Shown here in pieces: positions 62,360-64,000 of a stretch of DNA of 64,000 nucleotides. This DNA is from CAG-238 sp963601575. GTDB taxonomy: Bacteria > Bacillota > Clostridia > Peptostreptococcales > Anaerovoracaceae. The notes beneath the pieces were generated by a model, which saw only the letters and a program-made list of their open reading frames with translations, did not search any database and was not told the DNA's origin. Where the stretch lies: the NCBI GenBank assembly GCA_963601575.1, contig CAVCFO010000003.1, positions 55,107 through 119,106 on the forward strand, written 5' to 3'. Position 1 is the first letter of the stretch. Every line of letters starts with the position of its first letter. Both the position numbers and the translations under genes were made by a program.

Positions 62360-63439
62360 ATGAGTTTGATCGAGAGCTTTGCGAAGATTATCGGAAAGAG
62401 CAAAGCAGAATATGAGAAAATAACGGCTGCGGTGCTCACAGAGGAGAAGATCCCTCAGAGATTCTCCGGCAGCGAAAATATGCTTTCGCTTTGCGATAAT
62501 GCATCTTTCATGAAATATCTGAGAGACTCTATAGATATGCGGGGCAAGGTGAAGCTTGTCTATATCGACCCGCCGTTTTTTAGCAAGGCAAACTACAAAG
62601 CTACCTTATCCGTATCTGTGAAAGGCTCTGGCCCAGCCAAAGAAAAGAAAGTGCGCGAGCTAGCATACGAGGACATTTGGGAAAAGGGCATGGAAGAGTA
62701 TCTAAAGATGATCGCGACCCGCCTGCTTTTCATAAAGGATTTGCTGGCAGAGGACGGAACGGTCTGGGTGCATCTTGACTGGCACAGCGTTCATTATGTC
62801 AAAATTCTGCTTGATGAGATTTTCGGCGATCAGAATTTCATCAACGAGATAATTTGGCAGTATAAGTCGGGCGGCAGCACCAAGCGGCATTTTGCAAGAA
62901 AGCACGACAACATACTCGTGTACGGCAAATCACCGAAATACTATCTGAATCTCCCCAAGGAAAAGTCATATAACAGGGGCCTAAAGCCGTACAAATTCAA
63001 GGGAGTTACGGAATTTTGCGACGATATCGGCTGGTATACCATGGTCAACATGAAGGATGTCTGGAACATCGACATGGTGGGAAGAACATCAAAGGAGCGC
63101 ACAGGATATGCCACCCAAAAGCCGGAAGCGCTGCTTGCGAGAATTATAGAAGCCGCAAGCTGCGAGGGTGATATCGTATGCGATTTTTTCTGCGGAAGCG
63201 GCACCTTGGCAGCCGCCGCCGCAAAGCTTGGCCGGAGGTGGATCTGCTGCGACAGCAGCCCCGTAGCCATCGCATCCTGCCTAAAGCGCTTCATGGGAAA
63301 TGAAATGAAATTTTCTTTTTTGGCAGAAGAAGGCCGTGCAGGCAAGATAGAAATCCGGGAAAATGAGGAGCATAAAGAGCAGATAACCTTTTTCCCGGAG
63401 GGAGAACCTGCGAAAAAATCCTATACAATCAGCATATAG
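62360..63439 (+). CDS. Orphan site-specific DNA methyltransferase (beta-class, DPPF)
   Basis: 359 residues. Catalytic motif DPPF is at 70-73, and the AdoMet motif DFFCGSGT is at 275-282, preceded by TQKPEALLARII. Having the catalytic motif before the AdoMet motif marks the permuted beta class, which mostly makes N6-methyladenine or N4-methylcytosine. No restriction endonuclease or specificity subunit is next to it, so it looks like a solitary methyltransferase with a possible epigenetic or protective role. A separate recognition region is not obvious; about 75-110 or 165-230 could serve. GAGAGGAAG ribosome site. Confidence 0.9.
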   Translation: MSLIESFAKIIGKSKAEYEKITAAVLTEEKIPQRFSGSENMLSLCDNASFMKYLRDSIDMRGKVKLVYIDPPFFSKANYKATLSVSVKGSGPAKEKKVRELAYEDIWEKGMEEYLKMIATRLLFIKDLLAEDGTVWVHLDWHSVHYVKILLDEIFGDQNFINEIIWQYKSGGSTKRHFARKHDNILVYGKSPKYYLNLPKEKSYNRGLKPYKFKGVTEFCDDIGWYTMVNMKDVWNIDMVGRTSKERTGYATQKPEALLARIIEAASCEGDIVCDFFCGSGTLAAAAAKLGRRWICCDSSPVAIASCLKRFMGNEMKFSFLAEEGRAGKIEIRENEEHKEQITFFPEGEPAKKSYTISI

Positions 63440-63442
63440 CTA

Positions 63443-63471
63443 TTTACATTTCACCAAAAAAAAGTTATACT
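63443..63471 (+). promoter_or_regulatory. Promoter of the tRNA-Arg gene
   Basis: TTTACA at 63443-63448 and TATACT at 63466-63471 with a 17-base spacer, about 40 bases upstream of the tRNA. Confidence 0.7.
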
Positions 63472-63511
63472 AGAGGGGCTGCAGGCGAAAGCGCCAAGCC
63501 CAAATAACCAT

Positions 63512-63586
63512 GGCTCATTAGCTCAACGGATAGAGTAGCGCTCTCCGAAGGCGTTGATCGGGGTTCGATTCCCCGATGAGTCACCA
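63512..63586 (+). tRNA. tRNA-Arg, anticodon CCG
   Basis: 75 bases including encoded CCA. The acceptor stem pairs GGCTCAT with ATGAGTC. The D arm is GCTC...GAGT. The anticodon stem GCGCT/GGCGT holds the loop CTCCGAA, giving anticodon CCG for CGG codons. The T arm is CGGGG-TTCGATT-CCCCG. It has its own promoter and terminator. Confidence 0.95.
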
Positions 63587-63749
63587 GCAAAGCAGAAGGG
63601 ACAGTGAAAGCTGTCCCTTCTGTTTTGCTTATACTTAGCATCGGGGAATCGGACCCGGTAGCTCACGGTCCGAAGGCGACCGAAAGGGGAGCCGAGGAGG
63701 CAGTATGCGAGCGCAGCGAAGCAGACGCTCAATCCCCGATGAGTCACCA
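63570..63749. repeat. 17-bp tRNA-tail direct repeat with inverted copy between
   Basis: TCCCCGATGAGTCACCA, the 3' end of tRNA-Arg (63570-63586), recurs exactly at 63733-63749. Between them, 63639-63655 is an inverted copy of the T arm (16 of 17 bases match). CATCGGGGA (63639-63647) can pair with TCCCCGATG (63733-63741) to close a hairpin of about 100 bases. It could be an attachment-site remnant or a tRNA-derived hairpin repeat. Confidence 0.7.
63587..63630 (+). terminator. Terminator of the tRNA-Arg gene
   Basis: GCAAAGCAGAAGGGACAG pairs with CTGTCCCTTCTGTTTTGC around a TGAAAG loop (one mismatched pair). Long stable stem directly after the tRNA. Confidence 0.8.
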
Positions 63750-63775
63750 TGTCGCAGCAAACTGCGCTGCTATCA

Positions 63776-63802
63776 AAAAACGGCTCTGAAGCCGGTTTTT
63801 TT
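63776..63802 (+). terminator. Terminator hairpin after the tRNA-tail repeat
   Basis: The arms GGCT and AGCC pair around CTGA, extended by A/T pairs, followed by seven T. It could end any transcript running through the repeat. Confidence 0.7.
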
Positions 63803-63861
63803 GGGTCTTTCCTGATCAGGAAGGCATTGCTTGCAAAAGAGAGCGATTTCGCTAAAACGCA

Positions 63862-63890
63862 TTGAACTTTCGTCCTGGCGATGTTATAAT
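63862..63890 (+). promoter_or_regulatory. Promoter for the last gene
   Basis: TTGAAC at 63862-63867 and TATAAT at 63885-63890 with a 17-base spacer, about 58 bases before the start codon. Confidence 0.7.
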
Positions 63891-63948
63891 CATACTTAAT
63901 ATAAGGAAATTGTACCCAAATGGTCACTCTGCACGGAGGTTGAAAAAA

Positions 63949-64000
63949 ATGGAAGGATACATGACTACAAAAGAAGCTGCCCAGAAGTGGAATCTGTCCA
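63949..64000 (+). CDS. Start of a helix-turn-helix (excisionase/MerR-like) protein, cut by window end
   Basis: Only 17 residues are visible (MEGYMTTKEAAQKWNLS). MTTKEAAQKWNLS matches the start of the small excisionase-type/MerR winged HTH seen in many Clostridia. GGAGGT lies 8 bases upstream and a good promoter precedes it. Whether it belongs to a mobile element next to the tRNA cannot be judged from this window. Confidence 0.5.
   Translation, partial: MEGYMTTKEAAQKWNLS

Noticed and set aside
63523..63927. 134-residue minus-strand open frame across the tRNA-Arg gene and repeat
   Set aside because: It overlaps a structurally convincing tRNA and its terminator and has no coding signature.

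Overview
The window looks like the chromosome of a low-to-mid GC, Gram-positive anaerobe of the class Clostridia. The evidence is a SepF/DivIVA cell-division cluster, RNase Y, NrdR, an acyl-CoA dehydrogenase with EtfBA, strong AGGAGG ribosome binding sites and sigma-A promoters. A family such as Anaerovoracaceae/Peptostreptococcales would fit, but that placement is inference. Most of the window is ordinary chromosomal backbone with compact, often overlapping genes. No rRNA, CRISPR array or complete insertion sequence was seen.

Layout. 1-4217: end of an HlyD-like adaptor, then yggS, sepF, divIVA, lspA, an RluA-family pseudouridine synthase and a flavin reductase-like gene. 4218-8768: a short intergenic region with a 36-residue zinc-finger gene on the minus strand, then a three-gene MacB-type ABC cassette (ATPase, CARDB-repeat membrane protein, FtsX-like permease). 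8825-9942: nrdR and cmk. 10162-16846: radC, mreB, mreC, mreD, a long class B PBP and minD, with rodA facing them from the opposite strand. 18111-23815: RNase Y, a MATE pump, a cysteine desulfurase and thiI, with an unusual palindromic repeat between the last two. 24134-27403: acyl-CoA dehydrogenase, etfB and a ferredoxin-fused etfA. 27600-32572 (minus): metF, a separate MetH reactivation-domain gene, metH and dapB. 32844-37090: a polar amino acid ABC importer, then a facing Na/phosphate symporter. 37332-40135: a Bce-type ABC exporter. 40248-43763: a monoacylglycerol lipase-like hydrolase, rlmN and a second MATE pump. 43795-52407: ridA and a long aromatic amino acid cluster (pheA, aroB, aroC, aroQ, aroA, tyrA, aroF-type DAHP synthase, aminotransferase). 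52506-62316: a small P-loop protein, a Nudix hydrolase, a four-gene BMP-type nucleoside importer, a YgiQ radical SAM protein and an acyl-CoA ligase. 62360-64000: an orphan DNA methyltransferase, tRNA-Arg(CCG) followed by a tRNA-tail-like repeat, and the start of a helix-turn-helix gene.

How the genes work together. SepF, DivIVA, MreBCD, the PBP, RodA and MinD form the elongation and division machinery. The cysteine desulfurase supplies sulfur to ThiI for tRNA 4-thiouridine. The acyl-CoA dehydrogenase, EtfB and Fd-EtfA probably form an enoyl-CoA reductase complex that may bifurcate electrons. MetF, MetH and the reactivation protein remethylate homocysteine. The aro cluster covers DAHP to phenylalanine and tyrosine apart from shikimate dehydrogenase and shikimate kinase, which are not in the window.

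The least explained items are the CARDB-ABC cassette with three spaced AAATGTAATAA boxes, the stand-alone ClpX-like zinc finger, the 22.3-22.6 kb palindrome with its duplicated arm, the tRNA-tail repeat at 63.6-63.75 kb, and minD without minC or minE.
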